Assembly (NCBI RefSeq): GCF_900233005.1
Contig: NZ_LT960612.1
Coordinates: 682,001 to 746,000, forward strand
Reading direction: 5' to 3'
From: Vibrio tapetis subsp. tapetis
GTDB lineage: Bacteria; Pseudomonadota; Gammaproteobacteria; Enterobacterales; Vibrionaceae
Length of the DNA: 64,000 bases
Position numbers and translations under genes: made by a program. Positions 29,368-37,306 of the stretch are shown here, in pieces. How positions within the stretch are numbered: the first letter of the stretch is position 1; each line of letters begins with the position of its first letter. The notes under the pieces were generated by a model, which made no database searches, was not told the DNA's origin, and saw nothing but the letters and a program-made list of their open reading frames with translations.

Positions 29368-31071
29368 ATGACTCAATCTCAGTCTCGTTCTTTATTGTCT
29401 GGTTGGCGACAGAAAGTCAGTAAAGATAGGGTGATATTACTGACTATCTTGGCTTCGCTGCTGATTTTTATGGGGCTTTTTATCGTGTTGCCGATATGGG
29501 CAATGCTAAAGAAAAGTGTGCAAAGTAGTGATGGCCAGTTTGTCGGCCTGCAAAACTTTGAACAATATTTTTCGTCAGACAGCTTATGGCACTCATTAGG
29601 CAATACGTTAACGCTGGGATTTGTGGTGACGAGTGTTGTTGGGGTGCTGGCGTTTGGTTTCGCTTTCGCCCTAACCAGAACCTGCATGCCGTTTAAAAGC
29701 GTTTTTAAAGTGTTGGGCAGCGCCCCTATTCTGGCTCCTTCGTTGTTACCCGCTATTAGCTTGATTTTTCTGTTTGGTAATCAAGGCATTGCAAAGGAAT
29801 GGTTAGCTGGGGAATCTATCTATGGCGTTATTGGTATTTCGCTAGGTTTAATATTCTGGACATTCCCTCATGCATTGATGATCTTAACTACCTCGTTACG
29901 CACCTCAGATGCACGGCTTTATGAAGCCGCCAGAGCATTAAAAACATCGCCTTTTAAAACCTTTTTCATTGTGACGCTGCCCGCTGCCAAGTATGGATTG
30001 ATCAGTACCTTGATTGTGGTGTTTACCTTGGTGGTGTGTGATTTTGGTGTGCCTAAGGTAATAGGCGGCAGTTACAATGTATTGGCGACCGATATCTTTA
30101 AGCAAGTGGTTGGGCAACAAAACTTCGCCATGGGTGCGGTAACCAGTATTCTATTACTGTTACCCGCTTTATTTGCTTTTGTTGTTGATCGCTGGGTACA
30201 AAAGAAACAAAAAAGTTTGTTTGATACTCGCTCTGTCCCTTATCAACCTGAACCAAGTCCAATACGCGATTGGTTGAGTTTTGCCTATTGTCTGGTGATC
30301 TGTACGGCGATCGTCGCTGTGCTTGCGATGGCGGTTTATGGCTCGCTTGTGACGTTTTGGCCATGGAATAAAGCGCTGACGTTCAGCAATTATAACTTTG
30401 CAGAAATAAGCACCTATGGTTGGAGCCCGTATTGGAACTCGCTGACGCTTGCTTCATGGACGGCATTAATCGGTACTTTTGTGATATTCATTGGCGCTTA
30501 CGGAGTTGAGAAAGGCAATGCGTATTCGCCTTTGCGCCAGTTGATGCAAATGCTGAGTGTGGTCCCGATGGCAGTACCAGGTTTGGTGCTCGGCCTAGGC
30601 TATATTTTCTTTTTTAACGACGCGAGTAACCCGCTCAGCTTTTTATACGGAGGCATGGCGATACTCGTCATTAATACCGTGGTGCACTATTATACGGTCG
30701 GGCATATGACCGCGCTAACGGCATTAAAACAAATGCCTGTAGAAATAGAAGCGACCGCAGCTTCAGTGAACCTAGCGCAATACAAATTGTTTATGAAGGT
30801 GACGGTGCCTGTGTGCTTACCCGCCATTTTAGATATCGCAGGTTATCTGTTTATTAATGCACTTACGACGACTTCTGCGGTAGTATTCTTATACTCTACC
30901 GATACCATTCCCGCGTCGGTATCGGTTTTGAATATGGACGATGCAGGGCAAACTGGGTCGGCAGCCGCGATGGCGGTCATGATCATGATAACGGCCGCTG
31001 GTGCAAAACTAATCCACATGGTGGTCGGCGGATGGTTAGAAGCACGAACTCAGGCATGGCGTAAACGATAA
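29368..31071 (+). CDS. phnU2: AEP ABC transporter, fused double permease
   Basis: An inner-membrane permease of about 567 residues holding two BPD-type permease domains in one chain (about 12 membrane segments). The coupling-loop motifs are YEAARALKTSPFKTFFIVTL (about residue 190) and EIEATAASVNLAQYKLFMKV (about 470). Single-chain double permeases are normal for the Fbp/PhnU2 type. The ATG at 29368 (MTQSQSRSLL) is preferred over 29350. It is followed 10 bp later by phnR. Confidence 0.92.
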   Translation: MTQSQSRSLLSGWRQKVSKDRVILLTILASLLIFMGLFIVLPIWAMLKKSVQSSDGQFVGLQNFEQYFSSDSLWHSLGNTLTLGFVVTSVVGVLAFGFAFALTRTCMPFKSVFKVLGSAPILAPSLLPAISLIFLFGNQGIAKEWLAGESIYGVIGISLGLIFWTFPHALMILTTSLRTSDARLYEAARALKTSPFKTFFIVTLPAAKYGLISTLIVVFTLVVCDFGVPKVIGGSYNVLATDIFKQVVGQQNFAMGAVTSILLLLPALFAFVVDRWVQKKQKSLFDTRSVPYQPEPSPIRDWLSFAYCLVICTAIVAVLAMAVYGSLVTFWPWNKALTFSNYNFAEISTYGWSPYWNSLTLASWTALIGTFVIFIGAYGVEKGNAYSPLRQLMQMLSVVPMAVPGLVLGLGYIFFFNDASNPLSFLYGGMAILVINTVVHYYTVGHMTALTALKQMPVEIEATAASVNLAQYKLFMKVTVPVCLPAILDIAGYLFINALTTTSAVVFLYSTDTIPASVSVLNMDDAGQTGSAAAMAVMIMITAAGAKLIHMVVGGWLEARTQAWRKR

Positions 31072-31081
31072 AGGATGTAGT

Positions 31082-31786
31082 GTGCAGTACGTAAAAATTA
31101 AAGACGTTATTGTCGAGCAAATAGATTCAGGCATGTTGCAGCCAAGACAAAAACTGCCGTCGGAACGTAAATTAGCCGAAAGCTTTGATACTACGCGAGT
31201 AACGCTCCGTGAAGCTTTATCCTTGTTAGAGTCGGAAGGTAAGCTGTACCGCGAAGACCGCCGTGGTTGGTTTATCGCCCCAGAGCCGCTGCGTTATGAT
31301 CCAACTCAAACCTTGAATTTTACAGGGATGGCGTTAGAACAAGGTAGAAAACCAAAAACAGAACTATTGGCAGCAAAAGCGATGCTTGCGAGTAAACAAG
31401 CATCTCAATTGCTGAATTTGGCGCCTTTTTCTGATGTTTACCGTGTAGATCGAGTGCGTTACCTTGAAGACCGACCAGTGGTATACGTTACCAATTTCAT
31501 TCGCCCAGAGTTGTTTCCAAACTTGTTGGACTTCGACTTATCTTTATCCCTTACGGATATCTACCGTGAGCAGTTTGGGGTGGTGTATCAAAAAACACGC
31601 TACCGAATTGGCACGACATCCTTGCTCGGCGAAACCGCCGCTGCGTTACGAGCGACATCTGGGGCGCCTGCGATGGTGGTAGAACGAACCAATTTTAATC
31701 AATCGGGCGACTTAATTGATTGCGATATCGAATATTGGCGTCATGACGCGATCAGTATCGAATCCGTTGCAGAGCTCGCCTATTAG
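31082..31786 (+). CDS. phnR: PhnR, GntR/HutC-type phosphonate regulator
   Basis: A 234-residue regulator starting at GTG with AAAGGA upstream. The N-terminal winged helix (QPRQKLPSERKLAESFDTTR, about residues 20-39, then VTLREALSLLESEGKLYRED) is GntR type. The C-terminal UTRA effector domain (about 75-230) contains VYRVDRVRYLEDRPVVYVTN. Members of this PhnR group control AEP genes, and the ligand may be AEP or a pathway intermediate. Three TTGG-N5-ACCAA-like palindromes before phnW, phnS and phnT are the obvious targets. Confidence 0.9.
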   Translation: MQYVKIKDVIVEQIDSGMLQPRQKLPSERKLAESFDTTRVTLREALSLLESEGKLYREDRRGWFIAPEPLRYDPTQTLNFTGMALEQGRKPKTELLAAKAMLASKQASQLLNLAPFSDVYRVDRVRYLEDRPVVYVTNFIRPELFPNLLDFDLSLSLTDIYREQFGVVYQKTRYRIGTTSLLGETAAALRATSGAPAMVVERTNFNQSGDLIDCDIEYWRHDAISIESVAELAY

Positions 31787-31808
31787 CCCTCTCTTTCAAT
31801 GTTAACTT

Positions 31809-31836
31809 GGCTTCCTTAATTAGGAAGCCATTTTTA
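31809..31836 (+). terminator. terminator of the phnT-phnU-phnR operon
   Basis: GGCTTCC and GGAAGCC form a stem around TTAATTA, followed by ATTTTTATTTT. It lies 22 bp after the phnR stop. Confidence 0.85.
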
Positions 31837-31860
31837 TTTTCAGGATAATCAAGACCCCTC

Positions 31861-32763
31861 ATGACTCTATTTGCATTTTTATTGGTGCTGTTTTCTGCCC
31901 TGCTGCACGCTGGCTGGAACTTGATTGGAAAATCTAATCAAGGTTCAGGTAGTGCATTCTTTCTCGCCTCTTCATTGGCTCCCGCTCTGATTTTAACCCC
32001 ATTTATCGTTTGGTTTTTGGTGTCGGCAAGCAGTGTTGAGTGGCCGATAGAGTTTATGGTGTTCGTTTTGCTCAGCGGTGCATGCCAAGCGGTGTACTTG
32101 CTCGGGCTAGCGAATGCCTACCAGCAAGCTGATATTGGCGTAATTTACCCGATCGCCCGAGCCTTGCCTGTTCTGATGGTTGGCATTGGAACATACTGGT
32201 TAGGGCACAGCTTAGAGTTTCATCAGTGGGTAGGGTTTAGTCTACTGACTATCGGGTGCTTGTTGGTTCCCTTAATTAACTTTATGCAGCTTAACTGGTC
32301 GTCTTATCTGAATCTTGGCGTGTTGTGGGCGGTGGTTGCGGCAGTCGGGACAACGGGCTACTCCATCATTGATAAGCAAGCAATCGACCTCTTAAATACA
32401 ACCGTGTCTAGCATTCATAGTTCAGCGAGCAGCGCCGTTTTCTATTTAGCCGTGCAGTTTTGGTCCATGGTGTTGTCTCTTGTCATTTGGTTGTTGCTTA
32501 AACGAGATAAAAAAGCCTTTTCACAAGCATGGCAGATAAGGAAAAAGGGCGCGATCGCTGGCGTGATGATGGGGGGAACCTATGCCTTAGTGCTGTATGC
32601 CATGAGCATGACGGACAATGTCTCTTTGGTGGTCGCGCTTAGGCAGGTCAGCATAGTGTTTGGCCTAGCGATGGGAGTCTTCATTTTGAAAGAGAAATGG
32701 TACGCCACACGAGGCGTTGGGGTTGGGCTGATTCTACTGGGGCTTATTACCGCTTTGGCGTAA
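31861..32763 (+). CDS. EamA/DMT family transporter
   Basis: A 300-residue membrane protein with ten hydrophobic segments in two homologous halves, the usual EamA layout. It opens FAFLLVLFSALLHAGWNLIG and contains GVIYPIARALPVLMVGIGTY in the first half and LRQVSIVFGLAMGVFILKE in the second. The substrate is unknown. Its place directly after phnR and before an amine oxidase suggests movement of a small amine or a phosphonate-related metabolite, but a terminator separates it from the phn operon. Confidence 0.85.
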   Translation: MTLFAFLLVLFSALLHAGWNLIGKSNQGSGSAFFLASSLAPALILTPFIVWFLVSASSVEWPIEFMVFVLLSGACQAVYLLGLANAYQQADIGVIYPIARALPVLMVGIGTYWLGHSLEFHQWVGFSLLTIGCLLVPLINFMQLNWSSYLNLGVLWAVVAAVGTTGYSIIDKQAIDLLNTTVSSIHSSASSAVFYLAVQFWSMVLSLVIWLLLKRDKKAFSQAWQIRKKGAIAGVMMGGTYALVLYAMSMTDNVSLVVALRQVSIVFGLAMGVFILKEKWYATRGVGVGLILLGLITALA

Positions 32764-32821
32764 CGAGTCGCGCCGTTTTATCCGCTTATTAACAAGGACA
32801 TGTTGTAATTATTCCTTAACA

Positions 32822-32912
32822 GGACAGGCACGCCAATTTAGGCGTGCTTTTTACGTTCTTAAATGGACAGACACTTAAATAGATTCTTGAAAGGACAGGC
32901 ACCTAAATAGGT
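32822..32912. repeat. cluster of three REP units
   Basis: GGACAGGCAC at 32822-32831 runs into the stem GCACGCC-AATTTA-GGCGTGC (32829-32848). GGACAGACAC, a one-base variant, is at 32865-32874. GGACAGGCAC at 32893-32902 is followed by the stem ACCTAAATAGGT. All share the heads of the REPs around the RAYT 10 kb away. The rest of this 290-bp gap (32764-33052) shows no gene. Confidence 0.75.
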
Positions 32913-33052
32913 CGCTTATCTGGGTTGCATTTTTATGAATGAAGGTGGTCTTTCTACAATAGATTTTCTGGCAATGAGCGTTAGTTTTCCTAACTGGGAG
33001 AAAAGGAGTCAGGCATTTACTCTGATCGTAACTAAACGATAGGAACAACAGC

Positions 33053-34456
33053 ATGCAACCTCATTATTCTTACTGGTTCAAAGACGCATTAGAAAAAGAA
33101 GGTGAATTAACACCGAATATTTTGACTCAGGATATCGAAACGGACATCGCCATTGTTGGTGGCGGGTACACAGGGTTATGGACGGCTATCTTGCTCAAGC
33201 AACAACAGCCAGAACTTAACGTTACCGTGATAGAAAAAGGCCTATGTGGCAGTGGTGCTTCTGGTGCGAATGGGGGTTGTATGCTGACTTGGGCGACCAA
33301 ATACCCAACCTTAAAAAAGCTCTATGGTGAAAGTGAAGCCAAGTGGTTAGTCGAACAGTCTGAGTGCGTGATCAGTGATATTGAGCAGTTTTGCATTGAG
33401 CATGGCATTGATGCAGAGCTTTATCGCCACGGTACCTACTACACCGCAACCAATACCGCGCAACAAGGTGGAATGCAGCCGGTAGTAGAAGAGCTAAAAC
33501 GCCTTGGCATTAACTCTTGGTCTCCGATTGAAGCAAAAGAGCTAAAAAATAAAGCCGGTTCTGACAAACATATAGAAGGCTACTACTCTGAACATGCCGC
33601 CAGCGTTCAGCCTGCTTTGTTAGCCCGAGGGTTACGTAGAGTCGCACTTGAGTTAGGTGTTGAAATCTATGAGCAAACGGAGATGACTCAGTTGAAGTTT
33701 GGCCAACCTGCAAAGATTGTTACACCGAATGGGGTGATCACCGCAGGTAAAGTGATATTGGCCTTGAACGCGTGGATGCTGAATCACTTTCGTCAATTTA
33801 AGCGAAGTATCGTTGTTGTGTCATCAGACATGGTCATCACCAAACCTATGCCTGAACGGATGAAAACAATGGGGCCTGCTCAAGGTGCCACTGTCGTTGA
33901 TTCGCGGATCTTTGTGCATTACTACCGAGACACCCGTGACGGACGTTTGATGTTAGGTAAAGGGGGAAACCATTTCTCATTTGCGAACCGAGTGGATTCC
34001 ATGTTTCACCGACCGACCAAATACCTGGGTTTGTTAAAACGTTCATTTCAGTCTTTGTTTCCGTTATTCCCCTGCGATGCGATAGATCATCACTGGACGG
34101 GAGGCTCTGACCGCTCTGTGACTGGCCTGCCGTTTTTTGGCCACCTCAAACACCAAGATAATGTCTTCTATGGTTTGGGGTACTCGGGAAATGGCGTCGC
34201 GCAGACTCGGATAGGAGGAAAAATACTGGCGTCGATGGCACTTGACCTAGACGATAAATGGGCAAAATGTGGCTTAACAACCGGGCCAAGAGGGCACTTT
34301 CCACCGGAGCCAATTCGTTGGCTTGGCGCGATGACGGTGCGAAATGCGGTAAGGCGTAAAGAAGCAGCCGAAGACCGCGAGCACACACCTTGGTTGTGGG
34401 ACAAATGGCTGGCGAAACTCGCAGGGCCAGCGGGAAAAGCAGATAAATTGGATTAA
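33053..34456 (+). CDS. FAD-dependent amine oxidoreductase (DAO family), phn-linked
   Basis: A 467-residue flavoprotein. The Rossmann motif DIAIVGGGYTGLWTAILLKQ is at about residues 31-50, and SGASGANGGCMLTWATKYP matches the second FAD-contact motif of the gamma-glutamylputrescine-oxidase-like DAO group. The C-terminal flavin block is FYGLGYSGNGVAQTRIGGKI. FAD enzymes of this broad type found with phnX-like genes have been reported to oxidise N-methyl-AEP, and sometimes AEP, to phosphonoacetaldehyde. Its position 1.3 kb from phnR supports such a role here. An ordinary polyamine or amino-acid oxidase is the alternative. Confidence 0.82.
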   Translation: MQPHYSYWFKDALEKEGELTPNILTQDIETDIAIVGGGYTGLWTAILLKQQQPELNVTVIEKGLCGSGASGANGGCMLTWATKYPTLKKLYGESEAKWLVEQSECVISDIEQFCIEHGIDAELYRHGTYYTATNTAQQGGMQPVVEELKRLGINSWSPIEAKELKNKAGSDKHIEGYYSEHAASVQPALLARGLRRVALELGVEIYEQTEMTQLKFGQPAKIVTPNGVITAGKVILALNAWMLNHFRQFKRSIVVVSSDMVITKPMPERMKTMGPAQGATVVDSRIFVHYYRDTRDGRLMLGKGGNHFSFANRVDSMFHRPTKYLGLLKRSFQSLFPLFPCDAIDHHWTGGSDRSVTGLPFFGHLKHQDNVFYGLGYSGNGVAQTRIGGKILASMALDLDDKWAKCGLTTGPRGHFPPEPIRWLGAMTVRNAVRRKEAAEDREHTPWLWDKWLAKLAGPAGKADKLD

Positions 34457-34466
34457 GTGGCGCTTG

Positions 34467-34479
34467 AAAGGACAGGCAT
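34467..34479. repeat. single REP head
   Basis: AAAGGACAGGCAT matches the first 13 bases of the RAYT-flanking palindromes exactly. A degenerate partner (TGTCTGTCAT) follows. It lies 11 bp after the oxidoreductase stop. Confidence 0.7.
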
Positions 34480-34702
34480 CATTTGTCTGTCATCAGGTTA
34501 ATATCATTCAATGACCAACAATATAATGAGCAAGCTCACAAAAAACATCATTTTCAGTCTTGGCGTTATCACTTAAATAAGGTAAATACTGGGAATGATA
34601 AGCTGATATATACAGTAACAAGTTGATTTTATTGGTGCTATCACATCGGCACTAACAAACCTATACACTTAAAATATGCAATAGCGAAGATATTGAATTA
34701 GG

Positions 34703-34753
34703 CACACCCTCACCTTATCATTTGGTTTGATGTTAATCCTTTGTGAGGGTGTG
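34703..34753 (+). promoter_or_regulatory. hairpin covering the ribosome site of the DsbB-like gene
   Basis: CACACCCTCAC (34703-34713) and GTGAGGGTGTG (34743-34753) are perfect 11-base complements. The right arm contains the only Shine-Dalgarno-like sequence (GAGGG, 34745-34749) before the GTG start at 34756, so folding would hide the ribosome site. The rest of this 300-bp gap (34457-34755) holds one REP head and nothing else recognised. Confidence 0.55.
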
Positions 34754-34755
34754 TT

Positions 34756-35157
34756 GTGTTTTCTGTTGTATTTAATCGTAATTGTAAAAAAATGGGCTTT
34801 ATTTTAACGCTTCTATCGCTTGCGGCATGGATGACCGAGTGGGTAGGTTTAGTGAATGTGTGCCCTTACTGTCAAGTTGAGCGAACAATCATTGGTATTT
34901 TGGGCATTATGATGATGCTGGAAATTCGTCCTTTTATAGCGAACTCGCTAACGGTGCTTTTCGGCTTTATCGGTATGCAAGTAGCAACGTCTCAGCTATT
35001 TATGCATTTTCATGAAAATAGCTACAGTGAAAAAACACCGATGGTTATTGCGGCCTTAATCATCATGACAGGGCAAATTGTTACTTTACTCTATCGCGCA
35101 AACAATGTTTCAAGCGAAAAACTGGCACTAAATGCGGATGTGGTAAAATCGAATTAA
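34756..35157 (+). CDS. small DsbB-like membrane protein
   Basis: A 133-residue protein with four hydrophobic segments. VGLVNVCPYCQVERTIIGIL (about residues 31-50) resembles the first CxxC loop and following ER-x-G helix of DsbB. The second cysteine pair of true DsbB is absent; the only other cysteine is Cys10 near the N-terminus. It may therefore be a reduced relative of the DsbB/VKOR type or unrelated in activity. The start is GTG, with the ribosome site inside a stable hairpin. A later ATG at 34792 has no ribosome site. It is a single gene closed by a terminator. Function is unknown. Confidence 0.62.
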   Translation: MFSVVFNRNCKKMGFILTLLSLAAWMTEWVGLVNVCPYCQVERTIIGILGIMMMLEIRPFIANSLTVLFGFIGMQVATSQLFMHFHENSYSEKTPMVIAALIIMTGQIVTLLYRANNVSSEKLALNADVVKSN

Positions 35158-35203
35158 ACAATTAATTCGTTAGAAAATGAATGCGTTAAATCATTGATGA
35201 GAG

Positions 35204-35236
35204 CCTCTTCCTTGTAGAGTAGGGAGAGGTTTTTTT
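35204..35236 (+). terminator. terminator after the DsbB-like gene
   Basis: CCTCTTCC and GGGAGAGG form a stem (one G-U pair) around a short loop, followed by seven T residues. Confidence 0.85.
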
Positions 35237-35374
35237 GATTTTATTTCTTTTTTAATCGCTTGTTAACGTGCAGTTTATGCAGTGCTACTAGCGAGATCAA
35301 GGCTGCTTAACCGTCAAGTTGTAACAATGCTGCGCTAGGTTAGAGTAATCTAGCCAGTATTTATCTAAGTTATT

Positions 35375-36265
35375 ATGCGTCATCTTCCTCCTTTAAATTC
35401 TCTTCGTGCTTTTGAAGCGGCCGCCCGTTTAAACAGCCTGACCTTAGCGGCCGAAGAGCTGAGCGTGACTCGCGCCGCTGTTAGCCAGCAAGTGAAGCAA
35501 CTCGAGCATTTTTTGAGTGCTAAGTTGTTCGAGCGTGTGGGTGCCAAGCTGCGATTAACCGAAGAAGCTCAGTTTTATTTGCCACTTCTGACACACACAT
35601 TTGATGCGCTAGCCAATGGCACCGATCACCTGTTTACGCGCCAAAACCGACAGACATTAACCTTGCGGGTGGCGAACAGTTTTGCACAGCAATGGTTGTT
35701 GCCAAGGTTAGACGACTTTCTGCGTAGGCAGCCTAATATTGATATTAAAATACACACCACTACCCACCCCTATCCGCAGCAAAACGATGGGGTTGATATC
35801 GAAATCATCAATGGCTACGGCCCATTTGAACAGGTCAACGCAAAGCCATTGTGGCAAGAAAATTGGTTGGCAGTAGCAAGCCCGAACTGGCTCCAAAAAC
35901 AAGGCTGGCAGGATGCGTCACTTGAAGCGGTTGCGCAGAGCAAAAAACTTGCGATTTTTGGTTATCAAGAGAGCTGGCAAAGCTGGTTTGATGCGCAGGG
36001 GTATGCAAACAAAGTCTCATCACCTTACTTACAACTCGAGCATTCCATGTTGGCGATTGAAGCGGCTAAGCAAAGTTTGGGGCCGTTGTTGGTGCGTTCT
36101 TTGTTAGTGGAAAATGAACTAAAAGAAGGCGATTTGGTGCTGCTGCACTCTTACGCGATGCCAAGTAAAAGCCAGCACTACTTGATCACCAATCATCAGG
36201 CTCAATCGCATAACCAGCGTGAAAACGTAGCGGCATTCAGCCAATGGTTGCAATCTTGTATTTGA
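35375..36265 (+). CDS. LysR family regulator (GcvA-like)
   Basis: A 296-residue LysR-type regulator. The N-terminal helix-turn-helix begins LPPLNSLRAFEAAARLNSLT and continues AAEELSVTRAAVSQQVKQLE (about residues 25-44), a pattern close to the GcvA/TrpI group. The effector-binding region spans about 90-290 with the typical LRVANSFAQQWLLPRL start. No divergent partner is present: the next gene is convergent and belongs to the iron locus. The target cannot be inferred. Confidence 0.88.
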   Translation: MRHLPPLNSLRAFEAAARLNSLTLAAEELSVTRAAVSQQVKQLEHFLSAKLFERVGAKLRLTEEAQFYLPLLTHTFDALANGTDHLFTRQNRQTLTLRVANSFAQQWLLPRLDDFLRRQPNIDIKIHTTTHPYPQQNDGVDIEIINGYGPFEQVNAKPLWQENWLAVASPNWLQKQGWQDASLEAVAQSKKLAIFGYQESWQSWFDAQGYANKVSSPYLQLEHSMLAIEAAKQSLGPLLVRSLLVENELKEGDLVLLHSYAMPSKSQHYLITNHQAQSHNQRENVAAFSQWLQSCI

Positions 36266-36308
36266 AGCAAGTAAGCGTCGAACGTTGTTTTAGGTGCTGA
36301 TATAAAAA

Positions 36309-36339
36309 ATCGGCCTTAGCGATTGAGCTAAGACCGATT
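36309..36339 (-). terminator. terminator of the siderophore receptor operon
   Basis: AATCGG-CCTTAGC and GCTAAG-ACCGATT pair around a short loop. On the minus strand the stem is followed by six T residues. It lies 27 bp past the binding-protein stop. Confidence 0.8.
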
Positions 36340-36365
36340 ATGCAGTCTACACAGGATCGTTGTAC

Positions 36366-37280
36366 TTATAGCGCTAGCGATTGAGCCATGTTATCTACCA
36401 TGAGCTCTGTCGCTTCAATACCACTTGCAGAAATGTACCAAGCGTATGGGTTGAGATAGGTCATGCGCTTGTCTTTGTATGCTTGAGTATTTTTAATCAG
36501 CTTGTTTTCAAACTGGCTTTTTTCGGTGCCTTTTCTGCTAATTGCGGTATCTCTGTCGAGTACGAACAAAAAGTCTGGCTTGGCTGTGGCAATGAACTCG
36601 TAACTCACCACGTCACCGTGGCTGGCTTTTTTAATGTCGGACACCGCTTCAGAGAAGCCAAACAAGGTGTGGATGCTACCAAAGCGTGATGAAGCACCGA
36701 ACGCCGTTACTTTACCACCTGCGCTCATTACGGTGAGGGCGTTGTACTTTTTACTGGTGACGGCCTTATTAATTGCAGCAATTCGGTTACTTATCATGGT
36801 GATCTTGGCTTCGATTTCTGCCTCTTTTTCAAAAATCTGCCCCATCATGCGCCAAGCTTTTTGGGTAGAGCCCCAAAAATCTTCACTGTTCGCCATGAAC
36901 AACACCGTTGGTGCGATTTTGGAGAGCTCTTTCATGGATTCTGAGCTGCGGTTGCTGACGATGATTAAGTCGGGCTTGAGGGTGTAAATGGTCTCAAAAT
37001 CGGGTTCAAACAGCGATCCAACCGAGGTGTACTTGTCTGCTTGGTATTGTTCTAAGTACGTAGGCATGGGCTTCTTGACCACACCAATCGGTTCAACCTT
37101 GAGCGAGTTCAACACATCTAAGCTGTCCATTCCCAAAACGACAACGCGCTGTGGTTTGGTTTCGAGCGTGGTGCTGCCCATCGGATGCTCAACAGTGATG
37201 GTTTTAGCGGTTGCAACACTTGCGCAGAGCAAAGTCGCCGCTAAGAGAACGTGTTTGACCAGAGATTGAGACTTAATCAT
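36366..37280 (-). CDS. ferric-siderophore periplasmic binding protein (FatB/VctP type)
   Basis: A 304-residue class III solute-binding protein. The signal peptide (MIKSQSLVKHVLLAATLLCA) is cleaved near VATA. The mature part opens ITVEHPMGSTTLETKPQRVV and continues VLGMDSLDVLNSLKVEPIGV, then DFETIYTLKPDLIIVSNRSS, as in FatB/CeuE/VctP proteins that bind catechol-type ferric siderophores. It lies 26 bp after the TonB receptor gene and should be co-transcribed under the Fur box at 39231. Its permease and ATPase partners are at 42.4-47.1 kb. Confidence 0.88.
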   Translation of the reverse strand: MIKSQSLVKHVLLAATLLCASVATAKTITVEHPMGSTTLETKPQRVVVLGMDSLDVLNSLKVEPIGVVKKPMPTYLEQYQADKYTSVGSLFEPDFETIYTLKPDLIIVSNRSSESMKELSKIAPTVLFMANSEDFWGSTQKAWRMMGQIFEKEAEIEAKITMISNRIAAINKAVTSKKYNALTVMSAGGKVTAFGASSRFGSIHTLFGFSEAVSDIKKASHGDVVSYEFIATAKPDFLFVLDRDTAISRKGTEKSQFENKLIKNTQAYKDKRMTYLNPYAWYISASGIEATELMVDNMAQSLAL

Positions 37281-37306
37281 GGTGATTCCTTTATGTTAGT
37301 TTGATA

